Shown here in pieces: positions 62,594 to 64,000 of a DNA stretch of 64,000 nt. Made by a program: the position numbers and the translations under genes. Source of the DNA: Spirosoma endbachense (GTDB lineage Bacteria; Bacteroidota; Bacteroidia; Cytophagales; Spirosomataceae); assembly GCF_010233585.1 (NCBI RefSeq), contig NZ_CP045997.1:9443132-9507131 (forward strand), written 5' to 3'. The stretch's first letter is position 1. Each line of letters starts with the position of its first letter. The notes under the pieces were generated by a model that was given only the letters and a program-made list of their open reading frames with translations, was not told where the DNA came from and did no database searches.

Positions 62594-63861
62594 CGGGGGT
62601 ATGGTATTAGTTGTTGTTTTTTATAAGCGTCATGGGCCAACTTTTTTAATTGCTCCATGCATTTTATGTACCTGCTTTCCAGGGTTTTTACCGATCCGCC
62701 AAATTCGATGGCAAGCGTCTTAAACGGTACTGGCTGGCTAAACCCATCGTTATAATGTCGCATAATGATGTCACGGCACGTATCGCATAACAATTTCAAA
62801 CACGAACGCACTATATCTCGCTGCTCTTCCAGAGGATCGGATGTGTCGAAAGCAAACACATCATCATCCCCTAAATCGTCGGCCTCATACGGATCAGTGT
62901 CATAAGGCGTGTATTCAGTGCTGGCATTTTTAGTGGCCAGTTCATCTTCGTTACCATCCTGTTTCTGCGCGGCCAGAAGCTTGCTGATGGCGGCACTTCG
63001 TTTAACGAAACCAGTCAGATAACTCGTCAGTCTGGCGTCCAGATAAAACGTTTCCGGATCGGCCCGGTAACGCTGGCATTTGTTGATGAATTCCAGTTTT
63101 ACCTTGCTGACAATATCGTTGATGCCTTCGATTAGTTCCGGCCCCATTCCTTCTGCCCGATCGGCCACCTGCGCCGTTACCCAGTGCTTTACTTTACTCA
63201 GGCTCTCTTCAATGAAACCGGCCTCGCTGGATTTATGGAATAAATATACCCGTAGTGCGATCTGTTCGAGTAAGGACTCCCGAAAAAGATTGATACGCAG
63301 TTGAACACGCCCGTTACGAAGCCAGAATAAAGGAGTCGTGTGGATAGGCTGGTTCTGTTTTTCCAGATAGGCCAGATAGGATCGTAATGTTCGGTAGGCA
63401 ACTTCCTGTTGATCGGTCGGAGTCAGCAGGAGCGCCAGTTTCTGGGCATGGCTGGGCTTCTGACGTTCACGAATCTGGGTAATCCACCGTCGAATATCCG
63501 TCTGCCGCTGCCCGCTGTTCTGAGCCATTTCCACAAAGGGAATATCCTTGATCCGGATTTTCCAGCGGCAGGCATCAATCAGATCATCCAGAACGGTCTT
63601 ATAGTGTTCTATAAAATACGTGTCCGTCAGGGTCAGCGTACCGATCAGACCGCAAAGCTCGAAAAGGATCGTTTGTTGTAGGGGTTCATTGGCGCGTTCG
63701 GCTTTTGACAGACGACGATCGATCAGCGGATCGAAGACCTCGCTAACCTGTTCGGCGAAGTTTTGCTTCGATTCGGCATCGAACAGCAGTCGGCTCTGCT
63801 CGATCAGACGGGCAATGTCTCTTTTACGATTCGGGAAAAAAGAAAATGTGGACATGTTCAC
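62590..63861 (-). CDS. Sigma-factor-like regulator with long N-terminal domain
   Basis: 423 residues. Residues 237-300 resemble sigma region 2 (GINDIVSKVKLEFINKC, FYLDARLTSYLTGFVKRS). An acidic linker follows (303-345). Residues 350-410 resemble sigma region 4 with a helix-turn-helix (LCDTCRDIIMRHYNDGFS, FGGSVKTLESRYIKCMEQL). The first 230 residues match no domain I know, although they are mostly helical. I therefore call it a divergent ECF-like sigma factor with an extra domain. ATG 63855 is an alternative start. The next gene overlaps by four bases. Confidence 0.6.
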   Translation of the reverse strand: MNMSTFSFFPNRKRDIARLIEQSRLLFDAESKQNFAEQVSEVFDPLIDRRLSKAERANEPLQQTILFELCGLIGTLTLTDTYFIEHYKTVLDDLIDACRWKIRIKDIPFVEMAQNSGQRQTDIRRWITQIRERQKPSHAQKLALLLTPTDQQEVAYRTLRSYLAYLEKQNQPIHTTPLFWLRNGRVQLRINLFRESLLEQIALRVYLFHKSSEAGFIEESLSKVKHWVTAQVADRAEGMGPELIEGINDIVSKVKLEFINKCQRYRADPETFYLDARLTSYLTGFVKRSAAISKLLAAQKQDGNEDELATKNASTEYTPYDTDPYEADDLGDDDVFAFDTSDPLEEQRDIVRSCLKLLCDTCRDIIMRHYNDGFSQPVPFKTLAIEFGGSVKTLESRYIKCMEQLKKLAHDAYKKQQLIPYPR

Positions 63862-63880
63862 CGATAAAGATCAAAAAACA

Positions 63881-64000
63881 TTAGCTGAGCCACTGTGCCC
63901 ATTTGATTTGCCACCAGATTTTCCAGCGGTCAACCGTTTTGATCGGATACTCACAATCGATACACTGCGTAAATTGAGCATATACGCGCTCTGCTTTGTC
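63881..64000 (-). CDS. C-terminal end of an unknown CDS (partial)
   Basis: The minus strand is open from the window edge to a TAA stop at 63881-63883, giving at least 39 residues that end VDRWKIWWQIKWAQWLS. It includes a Cys-x-x-Cys (CIDC). Its 5' end is outside the window. The gap to the sigma-like start is only 19 bp, so the two could share an operon. Confidence 0.35.
   Translation of the reverse strand, partial: DKAERVYAQFTQCIDCEYPIKTVDRWKIWWQIKWAQWLS

Noticed and set aside
1-64000. tRNA or rRNA genes
   Set aside because: No cloverleaf-like or rRNA-like sequence was seen in the gaps, though weak tRNAs could be missed by eye.

Overview
The window looks like chromosomal DNA of a Cytophagales bacterium (Bacteroidota), probably Spirosoma-like. 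Support: a type IX secretion (T9SS) C-terminal sorting domain on the 54421-56634 product, TAnnTTTG-type -7 promoter boxes, PorT-like outer-membrane barrels, DUF1573 and DUF547 proteins, an FtsX-type permease of Bacteroidetes character, and AraC regulators next to carbohydrate and aromatic genes. The genus is inference; no rRNA or tRNA gene was seen.

Region 1 (1-2,950): a 5'-truncated ABC-transporter permease and a frameshifted IS5-family remnant. Region 2 (3,000-20,200): an AraC regulator, a GH3 glycosidase, a GH35-like glycosidase and a secreted esterase. A second set follows: extradiol (VOC) dioxygenase, C-C-hydrolase-like alpha/beta hydrolase, histidinol-dehydrogenase homologue, SDR, FAH-family protein, ABM protein, metal-dependent cyclase/hydrolase, FAD monooxygenase, a membrane protein and another GH3 enzyme. 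It reads as an aromatic ring-cleavage pathway whose substrate I cannot name.

Region 3 (20,200-28,850): a complete 4-hydroxybenzoate/protocatechuate beta-ketoadipate pathway in one block (divergent AraC regulator, pcaH, pcaG, pcaB, fused pcaD-pcaC, pobA, fused CoA transferase, thiolase). Region 4 (29,000-38,200): a hydroxycinnamate module with a MetE-C-like methyltransferase, an AAHS transporter, a DUF3237 protein, a second MFS transporter, a crotonase, feruloyl-CoA synthase, a secreted hydrolase and an amidohydrolase. With the glycosidases and esterase, regions 2-4 look like a plant-cell-wall polysaccharide plus phenolic catabolism island. Many of its intergenic gaps carry long inverted repeats built from short A/T/C-rich words.

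Region 5 (38,200-42,100): insertion-sequence debris, then a four-gene signalling cassette (small protein ending in a Cys-Pro-x-x-x-Cys motif, 7-TM protein, one-TM histidine kinase, NarL-type regulator). Region 6 (42,150-53,950): mostly housekeeping genes: SDR, DUF547, DASH cryptochrome, LemA with two TPM proteins, an isolated nuoJ/nuoI pair whose NuoI has a long repetitive tail, a fused 2-oxoacid dehydrogenase E1, DUF1573 and prohibitin. Region 7 (53,950-64,000, all minus strand): envelope proteins (lipoprotein, T9SS PPC-repeat protein, PorT-like barrel, beta-propeller, CsgG-like protein), then three overlapping genes that look like an N-extended sigma factor, an anti-sigma-like membrane protein and a zinc metalloprotease fused to a barrel-like domain.

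The best candidates for undescribed systems are the sigma/anti-sigma/protease-barrel cassette (60,450-63,861), the CPxxxC/7-TM/kinase/regulator cassette (39,245-42,082) and the unassigned ring-cleavage cluster (9,284-17,494). All functions were inferred by reading the sequence; no database search was run.
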